A stretch of 64,000 nucleotides of DNA, taken from positions 294,922 to 358,921 of the forward strand of contig NZ_CANMCP010000004.1 of the NCBI RefSeq assembly GCF_947496385.1, in the 5' to 3' direction. This document shows positions 51,876 through 60,446 of the stretch, in pieces (positions within the stretch are counted from its first letter, which is position 1; each line of letters starts with the position of its first letter). Origin of the DNA: an uncultured Croceicoccus sp. (GTDB lineage: Bacteria > Pseudomonadota > Alphaproteobacteria > Sphingomonadales > Sphingomonadaceae). A model generated the notes under the pieces. That model ran no database searches. It saw only the letters and a list, made by a program, of their open reading frames with translations, and was not told where the DNA came from. The position numbers and the translations under genes are program-made.

Positions 51876-52637
51876 CTAGCCGAACGCGGCGTAGAGCGTG
51901 CGCCCATGCTCGCTCAGCCAGCGATTCGCATGCGCGAGATCGCCGTCGAAGATCCTGGCGTGGAGCGCATGAAACGCCGGTGAATGATCGAAATGCACGA
52001 GATGCGCGACCTCGTGCGCGGCGACGGACCGGCGCACCGCGTCCTCCGCCATCACCAGCCGCCAGTTGAGCCGGATCGTCCCGTCGCGCGCACAGCTGCC
52101 CCAGCGGCGCTGCGCCCGGCTGAGCCTGACCGCCGGGGCGGGGATCGCGGCCAGGGCGCAGAAATCCGCCACGTCGGCCGTCATGAGCCGCAGCGCCTCC
52201 TCTTCCAGCCAGCGGCGGATACGGCCCTCCATCCCCTCCACCGGCCCGCCGCACCACAGCACGGCACCGTCCACCTCGGGACGGCGCGGCCGGGCGGCAT
52301 CGCGCGTCACGCGAAGAACCCGCCCGCGAAAGGGCAACGTCCCGCCATCCACGATGACGAGCGGGCGTGGCAGTTTCGCCCGCTGCGCCGCGAGCCAGTC
52401 GGCACGCGTCGTCGCGAATCGAACCCCATCGTCGAGCGCGGCGAAGCGTGGAATGCTTACCCGCGCCTCCGCCCCGTCGGGCGAGAGGCGCAAGGTCATC
52501 CGGCGGGCGATCGGGTGACGGCGCACGACGAGCGGCAGGGGACCATCGGGCAAATCTACCGTGCCGCGCATCTGCGTCGCCGGTGGCGCGCGGCGCGAGA
52601 GAAAGGCATTGAGCCCGGCGCGGGCGCGGCTCTTCAT
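51876..52637 (-). CDS. M48-like (YgjP/DUF45) metallopeptidase
   Basis: 253 residues. Zinc site VAAHEVAHLVHFDHSPAFHALH (HExxH plus a downstream His). Upstream RLSRAQRRWGSCARDGTIRL, a motif of the YgjP family. Role in bacteria uncertain; probably zinc peptidase. Start overlaps the stop of the YcgN gene (ATGA), so they share a transcript. Confidence 0.87.
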   Translation of the reverse strand: MKSRARAGLNAFLSRRAPPATQMRGTVDLPDGPLPLVVRRHPIARRMTLRLSPDGAEARVSIPRFAALDDGVRFATTRADWLAAQRAKLPRPLVIVDGGTLPFRGRVLRVTRDAARPRRPEVDGAVLWCGGPVEGMEGRIRRWLEEEALRLMTADVADFCALAAIPAPAVRLSRAQRRWGSCARDGTIRLNWRLVMAEDAVRRSVAAHEVAHLVHFDHSPAFHALHARIFDGDLAHANRWLSEHGRTLYAAFG

Positions 52638-53128
52638 TCGCCGTCCTCGTCCGTATCGCCATCGGGGGCAAGCACGAGTTCGTAGCCGGGAATGACGACA
52701 TGTTCCTCGATCGGGCCGGCGTCATCCTCCGATATGACCTTCCCGGCGACGGAAATCCCGGCCCGGTGGACCGCGTCGCGATCCCCGCAGATCAGATAGT
52801 GCCATTCGCGCAAGGGTTCGCCATTCGCGCGCAGGCGATAGGCGCAGGTGTCGGGAAGCCAGTGCAGGTCATGCGCCTTTTCGCGGGTCAACTGCAGGCA
52901 ATCGGGCACCTTCGCCTTGCGATTGGGGTAATCGGTGCACCGCGCGCTTTGCGTGTCGAGCAGGCGGCAGGCGACATTGGTGGGGTAGATCTCGCCCGTG
53001 TCGGCATCCTCCAGCTTGTGCAGGCAGCAATTGCCGCATCCGTCGCACAGCGCCTCCCACTCCGCATCGTCGAGCGCGGCGAGCGGTTTTTCCCAGAACG
53101 GCAGGTCGCCAGTGACAGGGTCGTTCAT
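52634..53128 (-). CDS. YcgN-type cysteine cluster protein (UPF0260)
   Basis: 164 residues. LCDGCGNCCLHKLEDADTGE, ACRLLDTQSARCTDYPNRKA, VPDCLQL and WLPDTCAYRL carry the conserved cysteines that form a metal-binding cluster (zinc or iron-sulfur). ATG 53128 overlaps the SCO1 stop; ATG 53137 is an alternative. Function in the family unknown. Cotranscribed with an SCO1 copper chaperone, a hint of a role in metal or redox balance. Confidence 0.88.
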   Translation of the reverse strand: MNDPVTGDLPFWEKPLAALDDAEWEALCDGCGNCCLHKLEDADTGEIYPTNVACRLLDTQSARCTDYPNRKAKVPDCLQLTREKAHDLHWLPDTCAYRLRANGEPLREWHYLICGDRDAVHRAGISVAGKVISEDDAGPIEEHVVIPGYELVLAPDGDTDEDGE

Positions 53129-53799
53129 CGCACCCATTTAGCCAGCTCTTCGGCGACCGCGGCGGCGCCCTCGTTCGTGGGGAGCAGCGCGACCGGATTG
53201 CCGTCGGGATCGAACAGCATCGCCGCGTTGCTATGCTCCATCAAATAGCCGCCACCTGCCGATTCGGCGCCCTTTTCGTGATAGACCACGAAGGCGTCCG
53301 CGGCCTGCGCGACCTGCTCTTCCGTTCCGGTCAGGCCGACCATGCGCGGGTGGAAATTGGCGACGAATTCGCCGACGGCTTGCGCCGTGTCGCGCTCCGG
53401 GTCGATGGTGATGAAGATCGGCGTGACCTGTTCGGCGCGGTCCGGCGCCTCTTTTGCGAACAGGGTCAGCCCTTGCCCGATCGCCTGCGCATCGACGGGG
53501 CACACGTCGGGACAGAAGGTGTAGCCGAAATAGACAATGCGCCATTGCCCGGCAAAATCGGCCCAGCGCACCGTCTGCCCCTCGCTATTGATAAGCGTGA
53601 AATCGCCGCCGATGGCCGCACCGGCCAGCGGCGGCGGTTCCGCTGCATCCCCGCCCGCATCGCCCCAGCCGCACGACGCGAGCGCCAGTGCGAGCGAAAG
53701 CGCAACACCGGTCAGCATGGTGCGCGGGCGCGGACGGGCGCGCAGGGGGAGGGCGGGGCGGCGAGTGCGATCGTAATGGGGCATGGAAGGGCGGTTCAT
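53125..53799 (-). CDS. SCO1/SenC copper chaperone lipoprotein
   Basis: 224 residues. Lipobox in LSLALALASCGWG, thioredoxin-like fold with the copper motif YTFCPDVCPVD (CxxxC) and a third ligand His in GYLMEHSNAAMLFD. Delivers copper to CuA of cytochrome c oxidase. Start uncertain (53799, 53784 or 53718 all give the lipobox). It is not next to the caa3 locus at 28-34 kb, so it may serve another oxidase or both. Confidence 0.88.
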   Translation of the reverse strand: MNRPSMPHYDRTRRPALPLRARPRPRTMLTGVALSLALALASCGWGDAGGDAAEPPPLAGAAIGGDFTLINSEGQTVRWADFAGQWRIVYFGYTFCPDVCPVDAQAIGQGLTLFAKEAPDRAEQVTPIFITIDPERDTAQAVGEFVANFHPRMVGLTGTEEQVAQAADAFVVYHEKGAESAGGGYLMEHSNAAMLFDPDGNPVALLPTNEGAAAVAEELAKWVR

Positions 53800-53906
53800 G
53801 TCCTGCTAAAGCATGAGACGCAAGTGAAAGCGCCGCGCATCGCGCGCAGGGTAGAGCACGCCCGATACAACCGCCGGATCAGGATATGTCAGGGATACGA
53901 ACCGGA

Positions 53907-54509
53907 ATGAACACACGTCTTTTCACCGTTCTGGCCGCGGCGGCGGCGGCGTGCCTGTCGGCGAGCCCGGCCGCCGCGCAATTTTCCGAAGGCTATCGTT
54001 TCCTCGAGGCGGTGGAGAAGCGCGACGGCGAAACCGCGATCGCCGCATTGAACGAACCGGGCAGCACGCTGGTCAATACCCGCGACGTGGGCACGGGGCG
54101 GTCCGCGCTCCATATCGTGGTGGCGCGGCGGGACCGGACCTGGCTCGATTTCCTGCTCGACAAGGGGGCCAACCCAAACGTGCGCGATGCGAAGGGGATC
54201 AGCCCGCTCGAAATGGCGTCCTCGCTGCGCTTTCTCGAAGGGGTGGAAATGCTGGCCAAGGCAGGCGCCGACGTGAACGAGACGAATGCGACGGGGGAAA
54301 CCCCGCTGATCGTGGCGACCCATCTGCGCGATGCCGATCTTGCGAAGATCCTGCTCGACAACGGGGCGAACCCCGACCGCGCCGATTCGTCGGGCCGCAG
54401 CGCGCGCGATTACGCAACGCTCGCCGGGCGCAGCAACCCGGTGCTGGCTTTGATCGAGCGGCAGGACAGCGCCGCCCGCAACTCCCAGACCTACGGACCC
54501 AGCCTGTGA
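53907..54509 (+). CDS. Periplasmic ankyrin-repeat protein
   Basis: 200 residues. Signal peptide (LFTVLAAAAAACLSASPAAA), then about four ankyrin repeats: GRSALHIVVARRDRTWLDFL, KGISPLEMASSLRFLEGVEM and GETPLIVATHLRDADLAKIL. The repeats probably bind a protein partner. ATG 53907; its stop overlaps the GTG start of COQ9 (GTGA). Confidence 0.85.
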   Translation: MNTRLFTVLAAAAAACLSASPAAAQFSEGYRFLEAVEKRDGETAIAALNEPGSTLVNTRDVGTGRSALHIVVARRDRTWLDFLLDKGANPNVRDAKGISPLEMASSLRFLEGVEMLAKAGADVNETNATGETPLIVATHLRDADLAKILLDNGANPDRADSSGRSARDYATLAGRSNPVLALIERQDSAARNSQTYGPSL

Positions 54510-55165
54510 TCGACGCCGATACGCTGACCCTCGACGCGCTGGCCATCGCGCTGGCCCCCGCGATTGCCGACGCGGCGATTTTCGACGGGTGGAGCGATAC
54601 CGCGCTCGTCGCCGCGGCGGAGATGGAGGGCATGGACCCGGCGGTGGCGCGGCTCGCGTTTCCGGGCGGCGCGATGGACATGATCGCGGCATGGATCGGC
54701 GCCATCGACCGCCGCATGGCCGAGGAGCTGAACCCCGCCGAACTCGCCGCGATGAAGATTCGCGACCGTATTCATAAGCTGGTGATGTTCCGGCTCGACG
54801 CCGCATTGCCGCAACGCGAATCGCTGCGCCGGGCGATGACGATCATGGCCATGCCGCAAAACCTCGCCCGCTCGGCACGGCTGGGGTGGAGCAGCGCCGA
54901 CCTCATGTGGCGCATGGCAGGCGACACGGCGACCGATTACAACCATTACACGAAACGCGCGATCCTGGCCTCGATCTACGCCGCGACGCTCACCGTGTTC
55001 GCCGACGACGACAGCGACGGACAGGCCGACACGCGCGCCTTTCTCGACCGCCGGATCGACGGCGTGATGGAGTTCGAGAAAGCCAAGGCCAAATGGCAAA
55101 ATCCCGATCGCGAACGGTTCAGCCCGCTCCGCATGCTCGGACGGCTGCGGTATCCCTCGCGTTGA
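54506..55165 (+). CDS. COQ9 family ubiquinone biosynthesis protein
   Basis: 219 residues from a GTG overlapping the ankyrin gene stop. COQ9 C-terminal domain: ALIVAMEM-type start (DGWSDTALVAAAEMEGMDPA), a TetR-like fold with PQNLARSARLGWSSADLMWR, and the final LRMLGRL. It binds lipid and helps hydroxylation steps of ubiquinone. The track ORF that begins at 53951 is a shadow of the ankyrin gene in another frame. Confidence 0.9.
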   Translation: MIDADTLTLDALAIALAPAIADAAIFDGWSDTALVAAAEMEGMDPAVARLAFPGGAMDMIAAWIGAIDRRMAEELNPAELAAMKIRDRIHKLVMFRLDAALPQRESLRRAMTIMAMPQNLARSARLGWSSADLMWRMAGDTATDYNHYTKRAILASIYAATLTVFADDDSDGQADTRAFLDRRIDGVMEFEKAKAKWQNPDRERFSPLRMLGRLRYPSR

Positions 55166-55226
55166 CGGCCGCATGCTTTATTGAGAATTAGTTGCAAAGA
55201 GCGGCGCTTTGTGCGACCGGCGGACC

Positions 55227-55538
55227 ATGACCAACGGGTTCGAAACACGAAACGAGACGCTGGCCGAAAGGCCGCTGGGCAGCGTGTCGCGCATCGTCGC
55301 GGTGGACTGGGACACGCTCGCGCCCGAAGAGGCGCGACGCCTGCGTGCGCTGGGCATCGATGACGGCGCCACGGTAAAGCTCGCGCATCGGGGCATTTTT
55401 GCCGGGCGCGATCCGCTTGCGGTGGAAATCGGGCGCATGACCATCGCGGTGCGGCGCGTCCATGCCGAGGCGATTCGGGTCGAGGCGGTCGCGGATGCAG
55501 GCGCAAAGCTCGCCATTGGCGCGGACGCGGCGGCATGA
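55227..55538 (+). CDS. feoA: FeoA ferrous iron transport protein
   Basis: 103 residues of the SH3-like FeoA family: EARRLRALGIDDGATVKLAH, then RDPLAVEIGRMTIAVRRVHA. Accessory to FeoB. ATG 55227; the stop overlaps the feoB start. Upstream, TTGCAA at 55192-55197 within GAATTAGTTGCAA resembles the half-site at the siderophore receptor, so Fur control is likely. Confidence 0.92.
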   Translation: MTNGFETRNETLAERPLGSVSRIVAVDWDTLAPEEARRLRALGIDDGATVKLAHRGIFAGRDPLAVEIGRMTIAVRRVHAEAIRVEAVADAGAKLAIGADAAA

Positions 55539-57385
55539 GCCGGCCCATCCGCACCGTCGCGCTGGTCGGCAACCCGAACGCGGGCAAGAGCGCCTTGTTC
55601 AACGCGCTCACCGGTGCGCGGCAGAAGATCGCGAACTATCCCGGCGTCACGGTGGAGCGCAAGGCGGGCCGCATGGCGCTGTCCAATGGCGAACCGGTCG
55701 AGCTGGTCGACCTTCCCGGCAGCTATTCGCTCGACCCGTCGAGCCCGGACGAGGCCGTGACCCGCGATGTCATCCTCGGCGATCAGGAAGGGCAGCGCCG
55801 ACCCGACGCGCTCGTCATCGTGGTCGACGCCGCCAATCTGGAACAGCATCTCGTCTTCGCGCAGGAACTCATCGCGCTCGACCTGCCGGTGGTCGTCGCG
55901 CTCAACATGGTCGACCTTGCAAAGCGCGACGGGCTGGTGCTCGATGCGAAGGCGCTGGGCGAAGCGCTCGGCGTGCCGGTGGTGGAAACGGTGGCGGTGC
56001 GCCGCCGCGGACTGGACGCGCTGACCGATGCGTTGCAGCGCGCCGTCAACGAAAAGCACCAGGCGCCCTTTTTCGCCGCCGATCTCGACATGACCGAGCG
56101 CCGCGTCAGCGCCCACGCCATCGCACAGCGCGCGCTGGTATCCGAAACGCGCACGCGGCGCATGCATCGCGGGCTCGACAAGGTGCTGCTGCATCCCTGG
56201 ATCGGGCCGGTCATCCTGTTCGCCCTGTTGTTCGTGGTGTTTCAGGCCGTGTTCGCATGGGCGACGCCCTTTGCCGACGGGCTGGAGGCCGGTGTCGGTT
56301 TCGTGAGCGAGCGGGTCGCCGCGATCCTGCCCGACGGGCTGATCCGTGACGCGATTACCGAGGGCGTGCTGGCGGGCGTCGGCTCGGTCGTCGTGTTCCT
56401 GCCGCAGATCGTGATCCTCTTCTTCTTCATCCTGTTGATGGAGGCGACGGGATACATGGCCCGCGCCGCGTTCCTGATGGATCGGATGATGGCCGGCGTC
56501 GGCCTTTCGGGACGCAGCTTCATTCCGCTGCTCTCCAGCTTCGCCTGCGCCATTCCGGGGATCATGGCGACGCGCTCGATCTCCGATCCGAAGGACAGGC
56601 TGACCACGATCCTCATCGCGCCATTGATGACGTGTTCGGCGCGGCTGCCGGTCTATGCGGTGATCATCGCGGCGTTCATTCCGGCCCGCTCGGTCGGGCC
56701 GGGGATCGGGTTGCAGGGGCTGGTGCTGTTCGCGCTTTATGTCGCGGGGATCGTCGGGGCGATGGTCGTCGCGCTGATCCTGCGGCGCAGCGTGGCGAAG
56801 GGCGCGGCGAGCGGCTTCATCATGGAATTGCCGCGCTATCAATGGCCGCGCCTGTCGGACATCGCGCTCGGCCTGTGGCAACGCGCGTGGATCTTCCTGC
56901 GCCGGGCGGGCACGATCATCTTTGCCGCGACGGTGGTGCTGTGGCTGTTGCTCTCCTTTCCGCAGGCAGAACCGGGTGAAAGCCAGGTCGATGCCAGCAT
57001 CGCGGGCCATATCGCGGACGGGCTTTACGTCGTGGTCGAACCGATCGGCTTCAATCGCGACATCGCGCTCGCGCTCATCCCCGCGATGGCCGCGCGCGAG
57101 GTGGCGGTGTCCTCGCTCGCCACGACCTATGCCGTCGACAGCGGGGACGAGGAGGAAACCGCCATGGCGCTCACCGACCGGCTGTCGAGCCGGTGGAGCC
57201 TGCCGACCGCGCTCGCCTTTCTCGCCTGGTTCGTGTTCGCGCCGCAGTGTCTTTCCACCATCGCCGTGGCGAAGCGGGAAACGAATGGGTGGAAATGGCC
57301 GGTGTTCATGTTGGCATATCTGTTCGCGCTCGCCTACATCTTTGCGGGAATCACCTATTGGCTCGCCGTTGCGGCCGGGCTCTGA
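55535..57385 (+). CDS. feoB: FeoB ferrous iron transporter
   Basis: 616 residues. N-terminal GTPase: G1 GNPNAGKSALFN, G3 DLPGSYSL, G4 NMVDLAKRDG. Membrane region: two copies of the gate motif (SSFACAIPGIMATRSI and LIPAMAAREVAVSSLA) with the cysteines and helices. It is shorter than the E. coli protein (773) because the linker and C-terminus are compact, as in other alphaproteobacteria. Imports Fe(II) across the cytoplasmic membrane. ATG 55535 overlaps feoA. Confidence 0.95.
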   Translation: MSRPIRTVALVGNPNAGKSALFNALTGARQKIANYPGVTVERKAGRMALSNGEPVELVDLPGSYSLDPSSPDEAVTRDVILGDQEGQRRPDALVIVVDAANLEQHLVFAQELIALDLPVVVALNMVDLAKRDGLVLDAKALGEALGVPVVETVAVRRRGLDALTDALQRAVNEKHQAPFFAADLDMTERRVSAHAIAQRALVSETRTRRMHRGLDKVLLHPWIGPVILFALLFVVFQAVFAWATPFADGLEAGVGFVSERVAAILPDGLIRDAITEGVLAGVGSVVVFLPQIVILFFFILLMEATGYMARAAFLMDRMMAGVGLSGRSFIPLLSSFACAIPGIMATRSISDPKDRLTTILIAPLMTCSARLPVYAVIIAAFIPARSVGPGIGLQGLVLFALYVAGIVGAMVVALILRRSVAKGAASGFIMELPRYQWPRLSDIALGLWQRAWIFLRRAGTIIFAATVVLWLLLSFPQAEPGESQVDASIAGHIADGLYVVVEPIGFNRDIALALIPAMAAREVAVSSLATTYAVDSGDEEETAMALTDRLSSRWSLPTALAFLAWFVFAPQCLSTIAVAKRETNGWKWPVFMLAYLFALAYIFAGITYWLAVAAGL

Positions 57386-57409
57386 CGCAAGCATTCAAGG
57401 CAGGAATTT

Positions 57410-57958
57410 ATGGCAGGCAGTCTCAACAAGGTCATGCTGATCGGCAATCTGGGCGCCGACCCGGAGGTTCGCAGCTTTCAGAACGGCGGCAAGGTGTGCA
57501 ACCTGCGCCTCGCCACCACCGAAAACTGGAAGGACCGCGAAGGTCAGCGCCAGGAAAAGACCGAGTGGCACACCGTGTCGATCTTTTCCGAGGGGTTGAT
57601 CAGCGTCGCCGAACGCTTCCTGCGCAAGGGCAGCAAGATCTATGTCGAGGGGCAGCTGCAGACCCGCAAATGGCAGGATCAGCAGGGCAATGACCGCTAC
57701 TCCACCGAAATCGTCCTGCGCGGATTCAACGGCACGCTGACCATGCTCGACGGCAAGTCGGGCGGGGGCGGCGGCAGCGATTGGGGCGGCGGCCAGTCGG
57801 GCGGCGGATATGATGGCGGTTCCGGCGGCGGGCAATCCGGCGGCTGGAACAAGGGCGGATCGGGCGGCGGCTCCGCGGGCGGTTCGGGCGGCGGTTTCGG
57901 CGGCGGCCAGGGCGGCGGCGGTGGCTACGACGATCTGGACGACGATATCCCGTTCTGA
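57410..57958 (+). CDS. ssb: Single-stranded DNA-binding protein
   Basis: 182 residues. OB-fold with [40 protein letters not shown] and [21 protein letters not shown] 50-residue Gly-rich linker leads to the partner-binding tail DDDIPF. AAGG upstream of ATG 57410. Needed for replication and repair. It follows feoB by 24 bases but is unlikely to be functionally linked. Confidence 0.95.
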   Translation: MAGSLNKVMLIGNLGADPEVRSFQNGGKVCNLRLATTENWKDREGQRQEKTEWHTVSIFSEGLISVAERFLRKGSKIYVEGQLQTRKWQDQQGNDRYSTEIVLRGFNGTLTMLDGKSGGGGGSDWGGGQSGGGYDGGSGGGQSGGWNKGGSGGGSAGGSGGGFGGGQGGGGGYDDLDDDIPF

Positions 57959-57992
57959 TCGCGGGCCGCTCCGCACGGCCACCCCGGTCATT

Positions 57993-58523
57993 TCAGTCTT
58001 TTGAAGACCCCTTCGATACCGCGCCCTTGAGCACGGCGAAGGGGTTTTCCCGTTCCGGCTCGTCCAGCCCGACCGCGTCGCGCACCCGGTCCGCCTCCGG
58101 CCCGGTGGCGAACGGATCGATGGCGAGCGCGACGCTTTGCGCGACGGCCTCGCCCAGGTCGAACTGGTCGCCGTCATAGGGGATCTCGTCGAGCTCGTCG
58201 GCTTCGAGTTCGATTTCGTCCGGCATTTGCGAGCTGGCGGGCACGAAGCGGAAATGCAGCGGTTCGGAAATCTTCGTGCGCAGATCCTCGCCCGACACGG
58301 CGCAGGCCTGCGTGGCGGCGGCGCTCAACTGCCCGCGCGCCTCCACGACGCCGCCATCGGTTTCGAGGCTGAGCCGCGCGACGAGCGAATCGAGAGACAC
58401 GATGCCGAAACGCTTTGCGAGCGCGCTCCGCTCCTCCGGCTTCGCGGTGATTTCGACGATGCGGCCATCGGCCTGCTGCACCGCGACCCAGCGCGGCATT
58501 TCGGACGGTATGCTCTCGCTCAT
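57993..58523 (-). CDS. YceD/DUF177 family protein
   Basis: 176 residues of the YceD family with AVSGEDLRTKISEPLHFRFV (the conserved Cys and L-x-x-x-I region) and LGEAVAQSVALAIDPFATGP. The family is linked to 23S rRNA accumulation. Its start overlaps the stop of the CBP3-like gene (ATGA), an arrangement found widely in alphaproteobacteria. Confidence 0.9.
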   Translation of the reverse strand: MSESIPSEMPRWVAVQQADGRIVEITAKPEERSALAKRFGIVSLDSLVARLSLETDGGVVEARGQLSAAATQACAVSGEDLRTKISEPLHFRFVPASSQMPDEIELEADELDEIPYDGDQFDLGEAVAQSVALAIDPFATGPEADRVRDAVGLDEPERENPFAVLKGAVSKGSSKD

Positions 58524-59026
58524 CGCGCGATATTTCCTTTCAGCAAATCTTCCATCTCCACCGCCCGGATGTCGGCCATCAATCGCCGCAGCCCCGCTGC
58601 CATCCGCGTGCCGTCGTCATCGGGGTCGATCATCGTCGTGTTGCGCCGGGCCGCCTGCGCCAGCGCGTCGTCGTCGGCATGAGACAACCCTTCGCGATAG
58701 GCGCCGATCCGCCCGCCAAGCGCGGCCATCAGCTTGCCCATGCGCTTGCCCACCACGAGATCGCCGACGCCGGCTTCGCGCAATTGTCCGTCCATGTCGT
58801 CGATGAACAACTCGGTGAGCCGCGCGGCGTGCTGCGCGGCGCCTTCGTCCTCGAACCGGATCATGACGAGCGCCATGACCGCGCTGATCATGTCGAATCG
58901 CCCCTCCACCGTATCGGCGACCCCGTCGGACGCGTACCAGTGCGGCTCGCGCGCGATGGCGACGATGCGGTGCCACAAATCGGTGAGGTCGATGGCGCGC
59001 TGACGCTTGAAAAGACGGGATAGCAT
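58520..59026 (-). CDS. Ubiquinol-cytochrome c chaperone (CBP3 family)
   Basis: 168 residues: LWHRIVAIAREPHWYASDGV, VEGRFDMISAVMALVMIRFE and FIDDMDGQLREAGVGDLVVG, with GKRMGKLMAALGGRIGAYRE, the signature of the family that assists cytochrome b maturation in complex III. ATG 59026 follows AAGGAA; the upstream part of the 233-codon ORF is outside the family. Divergent from bamE. Confidence 0.9.
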   Translation of the reverse strand: MLSRLFKRQRAIDLTDLWHRIVAIAREPHWYASDGVADTVEGRFDMISAVMALVMIRFEDEGAAQHAARLTELFIDDMDGQLREAGVGDLVVGKRMGKLMAALGGRIGAYREGLSHADDDALAQAARRNTTMIDPDDDGTRMAAGLRRLMADIRAVEMEDLLKGNIAR

Positions 59027-59280
59027 GGGTCGTTCCTTCGATGTGCCGCGGGCGCCGCCGCGGGGCCGTTCAGCGCCGATTAAACGCATGGACCCCAATT
59101 CCCGTCCCGATCGAGGGAACCGGCGGCGCGTGCGTATCGCACGGTCTTGTGCGCTTCGCCCGCGTTCCGTAAGGGTTCGGCGCCCGTCCGGCCGATATAG
59201 GTCGAAACGCGGGCATGACAACGTGGGCGCGCAGCCATTTGCGCTGACCCGGCAGTATGACGAAAAGGCGCGTTGAGCAC

Positions 59281-59802
59281 ATGAATTTCACTTCCGGCAC
59301 CGCATCGCGCCGTTCCATCGCCGGCAGGATGGCCAGCAGGGCGCTTGTCCTCGCGCTCGTCGCACCGGCCATGCTGGGCGGGTGCACCGCCATTCGCGAC
59401 CGGCGCGGCTATGTCGGCGATGTCGCGCTCACGCAGTCGATCCAGCCGGGCATCGACAATGCCCGCTCGGTCGAAGGCACGCTCGGCCGGCCCAGCTTTA
59501 CCAGCCAGTTCGGCGACAACACCTGGTATTACGTGACCAGCGCGCAGCAGCGCGAGATTTTCGGCGGCTCGCATATCGTGGAACACCGGGTCCTGCGCGT
59601 GCGGTTCGATCCGTCGGGCAATGTCCTGGGGGTCGACAATACCGGCATGGATCTGGTGCGCGACATCAATCCCGATAACAAGACCACGCCGACGCTCGGC
59701 CGCGATCGCGGATTTTTCGAGGATCTGTTCGGCAATATCGGCTCGGTCGGGGCCGGCGGGCTTCCCGGTGCGGGGCCGGGCGCGGGCGGCGGCCCTCCCT
59801 GA
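59281..59802 (+). CDS. bamE: BamE/SmpA-OmlA family outer-membrane lipoprotein
   Basis: 173 residues. Lipobox (LVLALVAPAMLGGCTA), then the BamE fold: QPGIDNARSVEGTLGRPSFT, TWYYVTSAQQREIFGG, and VRFDPSGNVLGVDNTG. A Gly-rich C-terminus follows. It is an accessory of the BAM complex for outer-membrane protein insertion. ATG 59281; the earlier ATG 59257 would lengthen the signal. Followed by a strong hairpin at 59812. Confidence 0.9.
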   Translation: MNFTSGTASRRSIAGRMASRALVLALVAPAMLGGCTAIRDRRGYVGDVALTQSIQPGIDNARSVEGTLGRPSFTSQFGDNTWYYVTSAQQREIFGGSHIVEHRVLRVRFDPSGNVLGVDNTGMDLVRDINPDNKTTPTLGRDRGFFEDLFGNIGSVGAGGLPGAGPGAGGGPP

Positions 59803-59811
59803 GGCTGCGGC

Positions 59812-59863
59812 GCGATATGCGGACCGCGCGCGGTTGAACCGCGCGCGGCTCCACCCATATCGC
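59812..59863. repeat. Large inverted repeat (cruciform-capable) between bamE and hslV
   Basis: An outer arm pair GCGATATG/CATATCGC encloses an inner hairpin CCGCGCGCGG-TTGAA-CCGCGCGCGG with perfect 10-base arms. There is no run of T after it, so it is not a classic intrinsic terminator. It ends five bases before the hslV start codon, so its RNA form could cover the ribosome site. Confidence 0.75.
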
Positions 59864-59867
59864 CGGC

Positions 59868-60446
59868 ATGAGATCACATGACGAAGCCCACGGCCTGGTG
59901 CCGTGGCACGGAACCACCATCATCGGCGTCAAGCGCGGCAACCGCACCATCGTGGCGGGCGACGGGCAGGTGTCGATGGGCAATACGGTGATGAAGCCCA
60001 ACGCTCGCAAGGTGCGCCGCATCGGCGAGGGCGGCCCGGACAAGGGCAAGGTCATCGCGGGCTTTGCCGGCGCGACGGCGGATGCGTTCACCCTGTTCGA
60101 ACGGCTCGAACGCAAGCTCGAACAATATCGCGGGCAATTGATGCGCGCCGCGGTCGAACTCGCCAAGGATTGGCGGACCGACAAATATCTCCGCAATCTG
60201 GAAGCGTTGATGATCGTCGCGGATAAAGACGTGCTGCTGGTGATCACCGGCAATGGCGACGTGCTCGAACCCGAAGGCGGGATCGCCGCGATCGGTTCGG
60301 GGGGCAATTACGCGCTCGCCGCGGCGAAAGCGCTGTCGGATTATGAGCAGGACCCGGAAAAGATCGCCCGCCGCGCGATGGAGGTCGCCGCGGACGTGTG
60401 CGTCTTTACCAATGGCAATGTGACGGTCGAGGCCGTCGGCGAATGA
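59868..60446 (+). CDS. hslV: HslV peptidase subunit of the HslUV protease
   Basis: 192 residues. After a 14-residue prosequence the mature protein starts with the catalytic Thr in [20 protein letters not shown]; the family motifs [16 protein letters not shown] and [17 protein letters not shown] are present. Forms a double hexamer with HslU for regulated proteolysis. Its stop overlaps the hslU start (ATGA), keeping the subunits in balance. Confidence 0.97.
   Translation: MRSHDEAHGLVPWHGTTIIGVKRGNRTIVAGDGQVSMGNTVMKPNARKVRRIGEGGPDKGKVIAGFAGATADAFTLFERLERKLEQYRGQLMRAAVELAKDWRTDKYLRNLEALMIVADKDVLLVITGNGDVLEPEGGIAAIGSGGNYALAAAKALSDYEQDPEKIARRAMEVAADVCVFTNGNVTVEAVGE

Noticed and set aside
55178-57394. 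A 738-codon minus-strand ORF opposite feoB
   Set aside because: Antisense shadow; feoB on the plus strand has all G motifs and gate motifs.
57760-57940. Repetitive GGCGGC tract resembling a repeat array
   Set aside because: It encodes the glycine-rich linker of SSB; no direct repeat/spacer regularity, so no CRISPR.
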